Assembly (NCBI GenBank): GCA_023398375.1
Contig: JAEWSH010000032.1
Location: 1-64,000, forward strand
Direction of reading: 5' to 3'
Length of the DNA: 64,000 nucleotides
Source of the DNA: Bacillota bacterium
Lineage (GTDB): Bacteria; Bacillota; Clostridia; Lachnospirales; Lachnospiraceae
Part shown: in pieces, positions 53,278 to 62,210 of the stretch
Position numbering within the stretch: the stretch's first letter is position 1
Layout of the letters: each line of letters begins with the position of its first letter
Translations under genes and position numbers: made by a program
The notes under the pieces: model-generated
Told to the model about the DNA's origin: nothing
The model's input: the letters and a program-made list of their open reading frames with translations, nothing else
Database searches by the model: none

Positions 53278-54462
53278 CTAGTTCATATATCCTTCACCTT
53301 TAAAATAAGATTCAATCGTATTCGCATCTTTATCACCACGTCCTGACAGGCATACGACAATAGACTGATTCTTCTTCATTTTTTTTGCAAGTTTAAACGC
53401 ATAGGCTAATGCATGTGCACTTTCGATTGCCGGGATGATTCCCTCTAAACGGCACAGTTCCAATAAAGCCTCCATGGATTCTTCATCTGTTACGGATACA
53501 TATTTTGCTCTCTTGGTATCTCGCAGGTAAGCATGTTCTGGTCCTACTCCCGGATAGTCCAAACCCGCCGAAATGGAATGTGCAAGTTCAATATTTCCAT
53601 CTTCATCCTGTAATAAGTATGAACGCATACCATGCAATGTTCCGACACGGCCTTCTGCCATGGCTGCCGCATGTTTTCCGGTTTCTATTCCCAATCCGGC
53701 TGCTTCCACACCGATTAATTCCACCTCTTTTTCATCAATGAATTCTGCGAACATTCCAATGGAATTTGAGCCGCCTCCGACACAAGCCATAACTACATCC
53801 GGAAGTTTTCCCTCCTTCTCCATGAACTGCTTTTTTGTCTCTGCACTGATCACTCTTTGAAATTCTTTTACCATCTTTGGATATGGATAAGGTCCGACAG
53901 CAGAACCAATGACATAGAACGTATCTTCTGCTGTCTTTGCCCACGTTCTGATTGCCTCGTTCGTCGCATCTTTTAATGTATTGCTTCCAGAATGCACACT
54001 CACCACCTTTGCTCCAAGCATTTCCATTCTCATTACATTCAAATGCTGTCTTTCTATATCTTCTGCCCCCATGTACACCGTACATTCCATATTGAACAAA
54101 GCTGCCCCGGTCGCTGTTGCCACACCATGCTGTCCAGCTCCTGTCTCAGCAATCACTTTTGTCTTGCCCATTCTCTTTGCAAGCAGGATCTGGCCAATTA
54201 CATTATTGATTTTGTGAGCACCTGTGTGGTTCAGATCTTCTCTTTTTAAATAAATCTTCGTTCCATATTTATCTGTCAGACGCTCTGCCAGATAAAGCGG
54301 CGTTTCCCTGCCAACATATTCTTTCAGGTAATAATAATATTCTTCCATGAATTTGGTATCTTTTATTGCTTCATGAAAAGCAATCTCTAGTTCTGCCAGT
54401 GTATTCATCAATGATTCTGATACATACTGACCACCAAATTCTCCATAATAAGTGTTACTCAT
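53278..54462 (-). CDS. trpB: Tryptophan synthase beta subunit
   Basis: This PLP enzyme joins indole and serine to make tryptophan. It is 394 aa. The PLP lysine lies in HTGAHKINN, followed by AETGAGQHGVATA and the phosphate-binding GGGSNSIGMF. The ATG overlaps the end of trpF by 8 bp, with GAGGTG upstream. It is the TrpB1 type that pairs with TrpA. Confidence 0.98.
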   Translation of the reverse strand: MSNTYYGEFGGQYVSESLMNTLAELEIAFHEAIKDTKFMEEYYYYLKEYVGRETPLYLAERLTDKYGTKIYLKREDLNHTGAHKINNVIGQILLAKRMGKTKVIAETGAGQHGVATATGAALFNMECTVYMGAEDIERQHLNVMRMEMLGAKVVSVHSGSNTLKDATNEAIRTWAKTAEDTFYVIGSAVGPYPYPKMVKEFQRVISAETKKQFMEKEGKLPDVVMACVGGGSNSIGMFAEFIDEKEVELIGVEAAGLGIETGKHAAAMAEGRVGTLHGMRSYLLQDEDGNIELAHSISAGLDYPGVGPEHAYLRDTKRAKYVSVTDEESMEALLELCRLEGIIPAIESAHALAYAFKLAKKMKKNQSIVVCLSGRGDKDANTIESYFKGEGYMN

Positions 54463-55096
54463 TTGTTCTCACCTCTCCTATGAATTCTTTTATTTTTTGT
54501 CTGTCTTTCCCTACCTTCAGCAGCGCAGTCTCAACTCCGCTGCTTACGTCTACAATATCTGGCTGCACGGTCTTAATAGCTTCAGCTACATTGGAAGCCT
54601 CTAAGCCGCCCGCTAATACACATTTTTTTTCACTTATCCTCACCTTTTTCACGTGTTCCGTTAAGATTCTCCAATCAAATGTCTTACCACTGCCATATTC
54701 TGGTGAATCAAAAAGAACGGCTGCAACTTTAGGACATTCCAGAAATCTGCTAAGAGATTCAAAATCATCACCATTTACAGCTCTGATAATAGGAATTTCA
54801 ATCGCGTTAAAAGCTTCCTCTGAAAGTTCTCCATGTATTTGTATATAATCAAATCTCAATTTTTGTATGATTGCGATCTGTTCTACCGTAGGGCTTACCG
54901 TAACCGCGACTGCCTTCGTTGTATTTTCTTTTCCAGGCATTTTCAGAATACGCAATATTCCATAAGCATTTTCTACCGTATTCACGCGTTTACTTTTTTC
55001 AAAGAACAGAACGATCCCTGCATACTCTACTTTTTCTTCTACCAACCACGCCGCTTCTTCGCACGTTGTAATTCCACATATCTTTATTTCTGTCAT
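54455..55096 (-). CDS. trpF: Phosphoribosylanthranilate isomerase
   Basis: It converts phosphoribosyl-anthranilate to CdRP. It is 213 aa from ATG 55096, which has GGAAAGG upstream and gives the family N-terminus TEIKICGITTCEEA with the catalytic Cys. Later motifs are DYIQIHGELSEE and LAGGLEASNV. It overlaps trpB by 8 bp and follows trpC by 34 bp. Confidence 0.96.
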   Translation of the reverse strand: MTEIKICGITTCEEAAWLVEEKVEYAGIVLFFEKSKRVNTVENAYGILRILKMPGKENTTKAVAVTVSPTVEQIAIIQKLRFDYIQIHGELSEEAFNAIEIPIIRAVNGDDFESLSRFLECPKVAAVLFDSPEYGSGKTFDWRILTEHVKKVRISEKKCVLAGGLEASNVAEAIKTVQPDIVDVSSGVETALLKVGKDRQKIKEFIGEVRTNE

Positions 55097-55130
55097 TTTC
55101 AAGCCTTTCCAAAGCTCCCGCATCTGCGTA

Positions 55131-55916
55131 TTATTTACTATCAAAACAATTCCGCCATCGTGTGGCTAGTACTTTTGGATTCTCTGCTTCCATGAACACT
55201 GTTCCAATTAATACTGCATTTACTCTGCATGTTTTCAAATAAACAATATCTGCTTCTGTAGCAATACCGCTTTCAGATACCAAAATTGCTTCTTCTGGTA
55301 CCATTTCGGAGAGCTTTTTCGTATTTTCCAGATTAACTGAAAAATCTTTTAAGTTACGATTGTTGATACCGATTATAGCGGCATCTAAACCGATTGCCCG
55401 CTTCATCTCTGTCTCATCGTGGACTTCTACTAATACATCCATATCAAGCGCATACGCTAATTCATAGAACAGTTTCAGCTGCCTGTCTGTTAAAATTGCG
55501 ACAATCAGCAGAATACAATCAGCTCCAATTACCTTTGCTTCAAAAATCTGATAAGGATCAATAATAAAGTCCTTCCGTATCATCGGAATTTTGCTGATTT
55601 CACGTACTCTTCTAAAATACTCCACGCTACCCTTGAAGTGATCTTCTTCTGTCAGGCAGGAAATACAGTCTACAGATTCATTGTATTGTACAATCCGTTC
55701 TTCCAATGTAATCTTGTTATTCATCTTTCCATGACTAGGGGATGCATTTTTGAATTCTCCAATGATGGACAAACCATCTTTCGAAAGTGCTTCATAAAAA
55801 CCAATGCTCTCTCTGTCACAGTTCAGAGCCATTTCCTTCATCTGCGCTTCGCTGATTATTCTTTTCTGTTCTATGATTCTTTTCTTCTTATCCGCTACAA
55901 TTTCCTCTAATATCAT
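55131..55916 (-). CDS. trpC: Indole-3-glycerol phosphate synthase
   Basis: It cyclises CdRP to indole-3-glycerol phosphate. It is 261 aa from ATG 55916, four bases after GAGGTG; this gives the standard N-terminus ILEEIVADKKKRI. An ATG four codons earlier has no site. Motifs are GEFKNASPSHG, IRKDFIIDPYQIFEAK, GINNRNLKDF and VSESGI. The gap to trpG is 56 bp, with no trace of trpD. Confidence 0.97.
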   Translation of the reverse strand: MILEEIVADKKKRIIEQKRIISEAQMKEMALNCDRESIGFYEALSKDGLSIIGEFKNASPSHGKMNNKITLEERIVQYNESVDCISCLTEEDHFKGSVEYFRRVREISKIPMIRKDFIIDPYQIFEAKVIGADCILLIVAILTDRQLKLFYELAYALDMDVLVEVHDETEMKRAIGLDAAIIGINNRNLKDFSVNLENTKKLSEMVPEEAILVSESGIATEADIVYLKTCRVNAVLIGTVFMEAENPKVLATRWRNCFDSK

Positions 55917-55972
55917 TCTGCACCTCATGCATCTTATTGAACTTTATTTTTGTCACAAAAATCTCAAACTTC

Positions 55973-56542
55973 TTATATCTGGTCATTTATAAAATTCTCA
56001 ATCAAACGTTTTCCATGTTCTGTATAAATAGATTCCGGATGGAACTGTAAACCGACTACCGGATATTCCTTGTGTCTCATAGCCATAATCTCTCTATCTT
56101 CAGTCTGTGCCAATATTTGCAGACAATCCGGTAAGTCTTCACTTTGTACTGCCAGCGAATGATATCTGGCTACCTTAATGGGTGAATGAATTCCCTTAAA
56201 GATGCTGCTGCCATCATGGGCAATCTCACTTTGCTTTCCGTGAAATATCTTCTTGGCATAGGATACGGTACCGCCAAGGGCTTCACCAATACATTGGTGT
56301 CCAAGACAGATTCCAAGTATTGGTACTTTATCATAAAAATGTCTCACCACTTCCATGCAGATTCCTGCTTCTTTTGGACTTTTCGGTCCCGGAGATAATA
56401 CGATTTTCTCTGGGTGCAATACTTTTATGTCTTCTATTGTAAGCAGATCATTCCTTACGACCTTAATGTCATTTGTAAATATTCCAATGTATTGATACAA
56501 ATTATAAGTAAAAGAATCATAATTATCGATTAATAATATCAT
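55973..56542 (-). CDS. trpG: Anthranilate synthase glutamine amidotransferase component
   Basis: It supplies ammonia from glutamine to TrpE. It is 189 aa, a class I amidotransferase alone and not fused to TrpD. Catalytic Cys79 is in GICLGHQCIG, and the His/Glu pair is in LQFHPESIYTEHG. The ATG overlaps the trpE stop (ATGA), with AGGAGG upstream. Such subunits can also serve PabB; the operon context favours tryptophan. Confidence 0.96.
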   Translation of the reverse strand: MILLIDNYDSFTYNLYQYIGIFTNDIKVVRNDLLTIEDIKVLHPEKIVLSPGPKSPKEAGICMEVVRHFYDKVPILGICLGHQCIGEALGGTVSYAKKIFHGKQSEIAHDGSSIFKGIHSPIKVARYHSLAVQSEDLPDCLQILAQTEDREIMAMRHKEYPVVGLQFHPESIYTEHGKRLIENFINDQI

Positions 56543-57948
56543 AAATTTTCCTCCTCTACCAATGTTTTCGCAAGTGCCATTACCTTATTACAGCACTCCT
56601 CATACTCATTTTCACCAATAGAATCTGCTACGATTCCGGCTCCTGCCTGCAGATAGACCTGATTTCCTTTTTTTATCATCGTACGAATCGTAATACAAAA
56701 ATCCATATTTCCATTAAATCCAAGATACCCCGTTGCACCTCCATACAATCCTCTTCGAACGTTTTCTAACTCATCAATAATCTCCATGGCCCGAATCTTT
56801 GGAGCACCACTTAGTGTCCCTGCCGGCAGGAATGAGGCTACCAGATCCAATGGATGGAATTCTCCTTTTTTCTTTCCTTCTACCAACGATACAATGTGCA
56901 TAACATGGGAGTAATTCTGTACCTGCATGAATTGTGTTACTTTCACGGTTCCGAACTCTGCAATGCGTCCCATGTCATTCCTTGCCAAATCTACTAACAT
57001 GACATGTTCTGCACGTTCCTTTTCATCCTGCATTAATTCCTCACGAAGCATCTGGTCTTCCTCTTCATTTTTACCGCGTTTTCTGGTTCCTGCAATCGGA
57101 CAGGTAAACACTTTATTATCTGCTTGTTTTACAATCATCTCAGGACTACTGCCTATAATTTCAAATTCCCCAAAATTAAAATAATATAAATAAGGAGAGG
57201 GGTTTAATTCACGAAGTTCCTTATATAATTCAATTCCGCTTTGTTTGGTTTCAATGGTCCAGCGCTGTGATAATACCGTTTGAAAAATATGTCCCTCCTT
57301 AATATATTGTTTTATTTTATCTACTTTTTCACAATACTCTTTCAGCGTATCTGTTTTTTTTACAATCTTTCCATCATGATAGAAATCCTTATCTGCTTCT
57401 TTCCTGTTCTCAAATACTTGCTGCACAAGAGCTGCCGCCTTTGCTTCTCCTATCTGCCTGCCTTCTTCTGTATCTTCTTCTAATACGACACCTGTCAGAG
57501 TTTCAGCCATATGATCAATTGTAATAAATTCTTTTGTTAACATGAGCTGAATTGTCTCAATACCTATTTCATCGGGGTTTTCATCCGGAAGCACTTCTGA
57601 ATAACGCACAAAGTCATATGCAAGACTACCGACCAACCCTCCGATCATGGACAGTTCTCCGTCATCTTTCGTTACTTCAAATTCACTGTAATACTCTTTT
57701 AATCGTTCTAACGGATTTCCTTCCCTGATTTCTACAGAGCCATCCCGTTTGGTAATCACAAGACTATTTCCTTTGGAAGATATCATTTCCTCCGGATGAA
57801 TTCCAAAAAAAGAATACCTGTCATAATTCTTATCATAGCTTTCCAACAAAAAAGATTTCTGTCCCTTTGCGATTCCTTCAAACATAGAAATCGCGGTTTC
57901 ATTTACAATACTAACTGTTTTCTTATAAGCTCTTAATCTTCTCCTCAT
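56539..57948 (-). CDS. trpE: Anthranilate synthase component I
   Basis: It makes anthranilate from chorismate. It is 469 aa. The LLES motif (34-37), part of the tryptophan feedback site, supports TrpE over PabB. Chorismate-binding motifs near the C-terminus include PIAGTRKRG, DLARNDMGRI and YLGFNGNMDFCITIRT. GAGGAGA lies five bases before the ATG. It is the first structural gene behind the T-box, with repeat R1 copy b inserted in its leader. Confidence 0.97.
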   Translation of the reverse strand: MRRRLRAYKKTVSIVNETAISMFEGIAKGQKSFLLESYDKNYDRYSFFGIHPEEMISSKGNSLVITKRDGSVEIREGNPLERLKEYYSEFEVTKDDGELSMIGGLVGSLAYDFVRYSEVLPDENPDEIGIETIQLMLTKEFITIDHMAETLTGVVLEEDTEEGRQIGEAKAAALVQQVFENRKEADKDFYHDGKIVKKTDTLKEYCEKVDKIKQYIKEGHIFQTVLSQRWTIETKQSGIELYKELRELNPSPYLYYFNFGEFEIIGSSPEMIVKQADNKVFTCPIAGTRKRGKNEEEDQMLREELMQDEKERAEHVMLVDLARNDMGRIAEFGTVKVTQFMQVQNYSHVMHIVSLVEGKKKGEFHPLDLVASFLPAGTLSGAPKIRAMEIIDELENVRRGLYGGATGYLGFNGNMDFCITIRTMIKKGNQVYLQAGAGIVADSIGENEYEECCNKVMALAKTLVEEENL

Positions 57949-57976
57949 TCTTTTCTCCTCTTTTCATTTTGATTAA

Positions 57977-58144
57977 CAAAGCGGCAAGTCCGCTTCAACT
58001 TCCTAATCCCTGATTTTTGAGGGACTTGGCTGCTTTGCCGCGCCGAATGTAGTCACTTTAGTGACATCTTCCATATACATTCGTGCGCATCCCCCGGAGG
58101 GTTTTATATGATAGGAAGTTGTGAAGCAATTTCCTATCATATAA
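57977..58144 (-). repeat. Repeat R1, copy b (about 168 bp, structured)
   Basis: This copy aligns along its whole length with 28338-28505, with only scattered differences. The ATATGATAGGAA/TTCCTATCATAT hairpin at the upstream end is perfect here. The loop of the AAGCGG/CCGCTT hairpin differs between copies while the stem is kept. It begins at the T-run of the T-box terminator and ends about 29 bp before the trpE start, so every trp mRNA that reads through the T-box carries it. Confidence 0.9.
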
Positions 58145-58490
58145 AAAAAGACACATCTCTGCATATCGCAGGGACGTGTCTTTACGTGGTACCACCCTTA
58201 TTCTTTAAAATAGCATTTGCTCACATACATTAAAAAACGGATATTTCCAATTTGGAAATATCCGCCACCAATGCTATCTTAAACTCATTACAGATACGGA
58301 AGAATATTATCTCATTTTAAAATATGCTTCGATATCCTCCTCCTATAACGTTGAGGCTACGGCATCGGGTACTCGTATCAATCTATACTTTAACCTAGCA
58401 TCTCACAAACCCATTCCCAATGGCGCTTCATGTAAACTCCCACCAACCGTTTACTCTCTGTGATGACTCATCCATTTGTACTCTCTTTGT
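58143..58490 (-). promoter_or_regulatory. T-box riboswitch controlling the trp operon
   Basis: The minus-strand leader has the T-box sequence AGGGTGGTACCACG (58198-58185). An intrinsic terminator follows, with GACACGTCCCTGC and GCAGAGATGTGTC arms and seven T. Upstream is a long Stem I region with an AGAGAGTA motif, and a GGATATTTCC/GGAAATATCC hairpin at about 58238-58262. A tryptophan codon TGG at 58413-58411 (in GGAATGGG) is the likely specifier, though I did not fold the RNA. Uncharged tRNA-Trp would favour the antiterminator and expression. Confidence 0.93.
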
Positions 58491-58521
58491 TCACCGATTT
58501 TATAATTTTAAATTTAAAACT

Positions 58522-58550
58522 ATTATATCATTCCATTTTTACTCTGTCAA
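58522..58550 (-). promoter_or_regulatory. Consensus promoter of the trp operon
   Basis: Perfect TTGACA (58550-58545) and TATAAT (58527-58522) with a 17-bp spacer on the minus strand, directly upstream of the T-box. Confidence 0.93.
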
Positions 58551-58573
58551 TGTTCATTTTACACAAGTAATAC

Positions 58574-58601
58574 TTGCAAAACCTCTGATTTAATGTAAAA
58601 T
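58574..58601 (+). promoter_or_regulatory. Probable promoter of the ABC-F gene
   Basis: TTGCAA (58574-58579) and TAAAAT (58596-58601) with a 16-bp spacer on the plus strand, divergent from the trp promoter. The 699-bp gap 57949-58647 is filled by R1 copy b, the T-box and these two promoters. Confidence 0.5.
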
Positions 58602-58608
58602 AGGAGTG

Positions 58609-58644
58609 ATGGCTAAAAAACACATTTTAAATAAGAAAGGTTAA
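58609..58644 (+). other. Possible leader peptide upstream of the ABC-F gene
   Basis: An 11-codon frame (MAKKHILNKKG, stop TAA) ends 3 bp before the ABC-F ATG and covers its ribosome binding site AAAGG. AGGAG precedes it but is only two bases from the ATG, which is poor spacing. ABC-F genes of resistance type are often controlled by such short frames; here it is only a possibility. Confidence 0.25.
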
Positions 58645-58647
58645 TTT

Positions 58648-60285
58648 ATGATTAGTGCAAATAATGTAACCCTGCGTATTGGAAAAAAAGCGTTATTCGA
58701 AGACGTTAATATTAAATTCACAGAAGGAAACTGTTATGGTCTGATTGGTGCCAACGGTGCCGGCAAATCAACTTTCCTAAAGATTCTCTCCGGACAATTA
58801 GAGACAACAAATGGTGACATTGTCATTACACCTGGCGAACGTCTTTCTTTTCTGGAACAGGACCATTTCAAATATGATGATTACAGCGTAATGGATACTG
58901 TAATCATGGGAAATGCACGGCTTTACCAGATCATGAAGGAAAAAGATGCAATCTATGCAAAAGAAGATTTCACTGACGAAGATGGTATCCGCGCAAGTGA
59001 ATTAGAAGGCGAATTCGCTGAAATGGATGGATGGGAAGCGGAATCCAATGCTGCCACCTTACTGAATGGTCTTGGAATTGATTCTGACCTTCACTATTCA
59101 ATTATGAGAGATCTGAACGGGAATGAGAAAGTAAAGATTCTTCTTGCAAAGGCACTGTTTGGAAATCCTGATATTCTGCTGCTCGATGAGCCTACCAATC
59201 ACTTGGATCTTGATGCAATTGCGTGGCTGGAAGAATTCTTGATCAATTTTGAAAATACTGTTATTGTGGTATCTCATGACCGATATTTTTTAAATAAAGT
59301 CTGTACCCATACTGCTGATATTGACTATGGTAAAATTCAATTGTATGCGGGTAATTATGATTTCTGGTATGAATCCAGCCAATTACTTGTGAAACAAATG
59401 AAAGAGGCAAATAAGAAAAAAGAAGAAAAGATTAAGGAATTACAGGAATTCATCTCCCGCTTCTCTGCAAATGCTTCTAAATCAAAACAAGCTACTTCCC
59501 GAAAAAAAGCGCTTGAAAAAATCGAATTGGATGAAATACGCCCATCCAGTAGAAAATACCCTTATATCGATTTCAGACCGGAAAGAGAAATTGGAAATGA
59601 AGTACTGAGCGTAGAAGGTTTGAGCAAAACAATCGATGGTGTTAAGATACTAAATAATCTTTCCTTTACCATCGGGCACGAAGACAAAGTTGCTTTTGTG
59701 GGCGGTAATGAATTAGCAAAAACTACTCTATTCAAAATACTGACAGGTGAAATGGAACCTGATGAAGGTACTTATAAATGGGGAATTACTACTTCACAGG
59801 CATATTTTCCAAAAGACAGCACTGCGGAGTTCGACAATGACTTAACCATTACAGACTGGTTAACAGGCTACTCTCCTGTAAAGGACGTTACGTATGTTCG
59901 TGGATTCCTTGGAAGAATGCTTTTCCCTGGTGAAGACGGTGTTAAGAAAGTAAGAGTATTATCTGGTGGTGAAAAGGTTCGTTGTCTATTATCTAAAATG
60001 ATGATTTCAGCTTCAAATGTATTAATTTTAGATGAACCTACCAATCATCTGGATATGGAATCCATCACAGCCCTTAATAATGGTCTGATTAAATTTTCAG
60101 GTGTGATCCTATTTGCTTCTCATGACCATCAGATCGTTCAGACAACAGCAAATCGTATTATGGAATTCCTTCCGGACGGTACTATGATTGACAAGATCAC
60201 CTCCTACGATGAATATCTGGAAAATGACGAATTTGCCAGAAAGCGTACCGTATATAATGCTGAAAAAACTGATGACGAAGATTGA
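58648..60285 (+). CDS. ABC-F family ribosome-associated ATPase (YkpA/YbiT type)
   Basis: A 545-aa cytoplasmic protein with two ABC ATPase domains and no membrane part. The first Walker A is GANGAGKST (34-42), followed by a charged linker at about 245-300. The second Walker A reads GGNELAKTT, a variant I recall for the YkpA/YbiT branch. Both Walker B motifs (LLDEPTNHLD and LILDEPTNHLD) are intact. ABC-F proteins bind the ribosomal E site. The branch suggests a housekeeping role rather than antibiotic resistance, but that is not proven. Confidence 0.92.
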   Translation: MISANNVTLRIGKKALFEDVNIKFTEGNCYGLIGANGAGKSTFLKILSGQLETTNGDIVITPGERLSFLEQDHFKYDDYSVMDTVIMGNARLYQIMKEKDAIYAKEDFTDEDGIRASELEGEFAEMDGWEAESNAATLLNGLGIDSDLHYSIMRDLNGNEKVKILLAKALFGNPDILLLDEPTNHLDLDAIAWLEEFLINFENTVIVVSHDRYFLNKVCTHTADIDYGKIQLYAGNYDFWYESSQLLVKQMKEANKKKEEKIKELQEFISRFSANASKSKQATSRKKALEKIELDEIRPSSRKYPYIDFRPEREIGNEVLSVEGLSKTIDGVKILNNLSFTIGHEDKVAFVGGNELAKTTLFKILTGEMEPDEGTYKWGITTSQAYFPKDSTAEFDNDLTITDWLTGYSPVKDVTYVRGFLGRMLFPGEDGVKKVRVLSGGEKVRCLLSKMMISASNVLILDEPTNHLDMESITALNNGLIKFSGVILFASHDHQIVQTTANRIMEFLPDGTMIDKITSYDEYLENDEFARKRTVYNAEKTDDED

Positions 60286-60385
60286 TAAATTTTAGCTCCC
60301 GTCTGTGACCTTTGGTCGCGTACAAATCAAGGAGTTGAATGATATTTATTCAACCTAACTCACCTAAGATTGGAGATTTCACACT

Positions 60386-61243
60386 ATGCGTATCGTTGAC
60401 TTACATGTGCACTCTACCAAATCAGACGGTTCCTATACCCCTTCTGAACTGGTATCGTATGCAATTGAAAAAGGACTATCTGCTTTTGCGCTGACCGATC
60501 ACGATACAACTGACGGATTGGCAGAAGCATTCCAAGCTGCCAGAAATAAACCCATCGAAGTAATTCCAGGTATTGAATTCTCTACGGAATATGAAGGTAA
60601 AGACGTGCATATCCTAGGTCTTGATATTCAATATGAAGAACCGCATTTTAAAGAGCAGCTTATTGCTTTTCAAAATTCCAGGATTATCCGTAATGAAAAG
60701 ATGTGTACACGTCTTAGAGATGCTGGTATCGATATTTCTTACGAATCATTGTTAAACGAGTTTCCGGGGTCTGTAATTACCCGCGCTCACTATGCCAGGT
60801 ATCTATTGACCCACGGATATATTAAAAGCCTGCCAGAAGCTTTTGAGCGTTACATCGGTGATAACAGTCCATACTTTGTGCCAAGAGAAAAAGTAACTCC
60901 TGTACAAGCGGTGCAATTAGTTCTTCAAGCTGGCGGAATTCCCATCTTGGCACATCCTCCGCTTTATCACATGGGCAAAGACCGACTCGACTTATTGGTA
61001 AGCAGCCTCTCCGAAGCAGGGCTTATCGGTATTGAGGCTGTCTATAGCACTTACGCTCTGTCCGATGAGCGGGATATGAAGCGTCTTGCAAAGAAATATA
61101 ATTTAAGTATCAGCGGTGGCTCCGATTTCCACGGCACGGCAAAACCAGGATTGGATCTTGCTGTCGGTTACGGAAAACTTTTTATTCCAGAAGAAATATT
61201 AATCCATCTGAGAAATCATAAACTCATGAAACAAAAAATGTAA
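60386..61243 (+). CDS. PHP-domain phosphoesterase (YciV/RNase AM-like)
   Basis: A 285-aa metal-dependent phosphoesterase of the PHP family. Metal motifs are DLHVHSTKSDGS (His7, His9, Asp14), LTDHDTTDG, IEFSTEY, ILAHPP and SGGSDFHG. Homologues hydrolyse 3',5'-nucleoside bisphosphates or trim RNA 5' ends. It lies 100 bp after the ABC-F gene with no clear terminator between, so they may share a transcript. Confidence 0.88.
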   Translation: MRIVDLHVHSTKSDGSYTPSELVSYAIEKGLSAFALTDHDTTDGLAEAFQAARNKPIEVIPGIEFSTEYEGKDVHILGLDIQYEEPHFKEQLIAFQNSRIIRNEKMCTRLRDAGIDISYESLLNEFPGSVITRAHYARYLLTHGYIKSLPEAFERYIGDNSPYFVPREKVTPVQAVQLVLQAGGIPILAHPPLYHMGKDRLDLLVSSLSEAGLIGIEAVYSTYALSDERDMKRLAKKYNLSISGGSDFHGTAKPGLDLAVGYGKLFIPEEILIHLRNHKLMKQKM

Positions 61244-61312
61244 CTCTTAACAAAGATTTTATAATCTGTTTACGAAGGAAATTCTCTGTTCTGATAGGAG
61301 TACCAAATACAT

Positions 61313-62131
61313 ATGCAAACAAAAATATTATTCACTGATCTTGACGGTACATTATTAAATGATAATAAGACGGTATCCGATGCTCTCTTTGAAACTTTGC
61401 AGCAATTACAGGAAAAGGGACACATTTTAGTTCTTTCTTCCGGCCGTCCATTGGACAGTATCTTAGAAGTAAAAGAAATGCTGGAACTACAGAATCGCGG
61501 ACTATATGTCAGTGCTTACAACGGTGGGCTTGTCTATGACTGCAATTTGGAAAAATCAGTAATTGAAAAACGTGTTTCCTTCGCGGATGTCTCATACATA
61601 TTAGACGTTGCGAGGCACACTCATACATATTGCCAAACATACACAGCTACTCATATTGTGACGGAAAAAGAAAGTAAAGAGTTGGAATTCTATCTAAAGA
61701 CGATACATTTACCAGTTATTTGTACCCCGCGTCCGATAGATGCCTTATCTGAAGAACCTTTTAAACTACTGGCAATTGATTTAGATAATCATGAAAATTT
61801 GGAGCAATTCAAAAAAACACTCATGCCATGGGCAAATGGTCGTATTACCACTCTTTATTCCAACCCCATGTATTTGGAGCTTGTCCCGGCATCCGCTGGA
61901 AAAGGGCAGGCTTTGGCAGAGTTATGCAAGCATCTCCAGATTCCTCTTACCAATGCCATGTCAGCCGGTGATATGGAAAATGATATCTCCATGTTAGAAG
62001 TTGCCGGATGCAGTGTAGCCATGCAAAATGCTGCACCCAGAGTTAAAGAAATCGCTGATCTCACATCAGAATATGATAATAATCATGATGGTTTACTACC
62101 TTATATCAAAGAATTCTTTACCTTACCTTAA
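61313..62131 (+). CDS. Cof-type HAD hydrolase
   Basis: A 272-aa HAD-superfamily phosphatase of the Cof/YidA class with a C2 cap. Motif I is FTDLDGTLL (Asp9, Asp11), motif II is LSSGRP, and motifs III-IV are KGQALAEL and MSAGDMENDISML. Substrates are usually sugar phosphates or FMN-like molecules; none can be assigned here. AGGAG is twelve bases before the ATG, a rather long spacing. Confidence 0.93.
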   Translation: MQTKILFTDLDGTLLNDNKTVSDALFETLQQLQEKGHILVLSSGRPLDSILEVKEMLELQNRGLYVSAYNGGLVYDCNLEKSVIEKRVSFADVSYILDVARHTHTYCQTYTATHIVTEKESKELEFYLKTIHLPVICTPRPIDALSEEPFKLLAIDLDNHENLEQFKKTLMPWANGRITTLYSNPMYLELVPASAGKGQALAELCKHLQIPLTNAMSAGDMENDISMLEVAGCSVAMQNAAPRVKEIADLTSEYDNNHDGLLPYIKEFFTLP

Positions 62132-62150
62132 AATTTATTTAATATTACAA

Positions 62151-62200
62151 GACCCCATATCATATAGGAATATCATTCCTTTGATATGGGGTCATTTACT
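62151..62200. terminator. Strong terminator between convergent genes
   Basis: GACCCCATATCA (62151-62162) pairs with TGATATGGGGTC (62182-62193), with more pairing inside. A run of seven T follows nearby on the plus strand. It ends the plus-strand group and may also serve the minus-strand gene at 62211. Confidence 0.85.
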
Positions 62201-62210
62201 TTTTTTCTAC

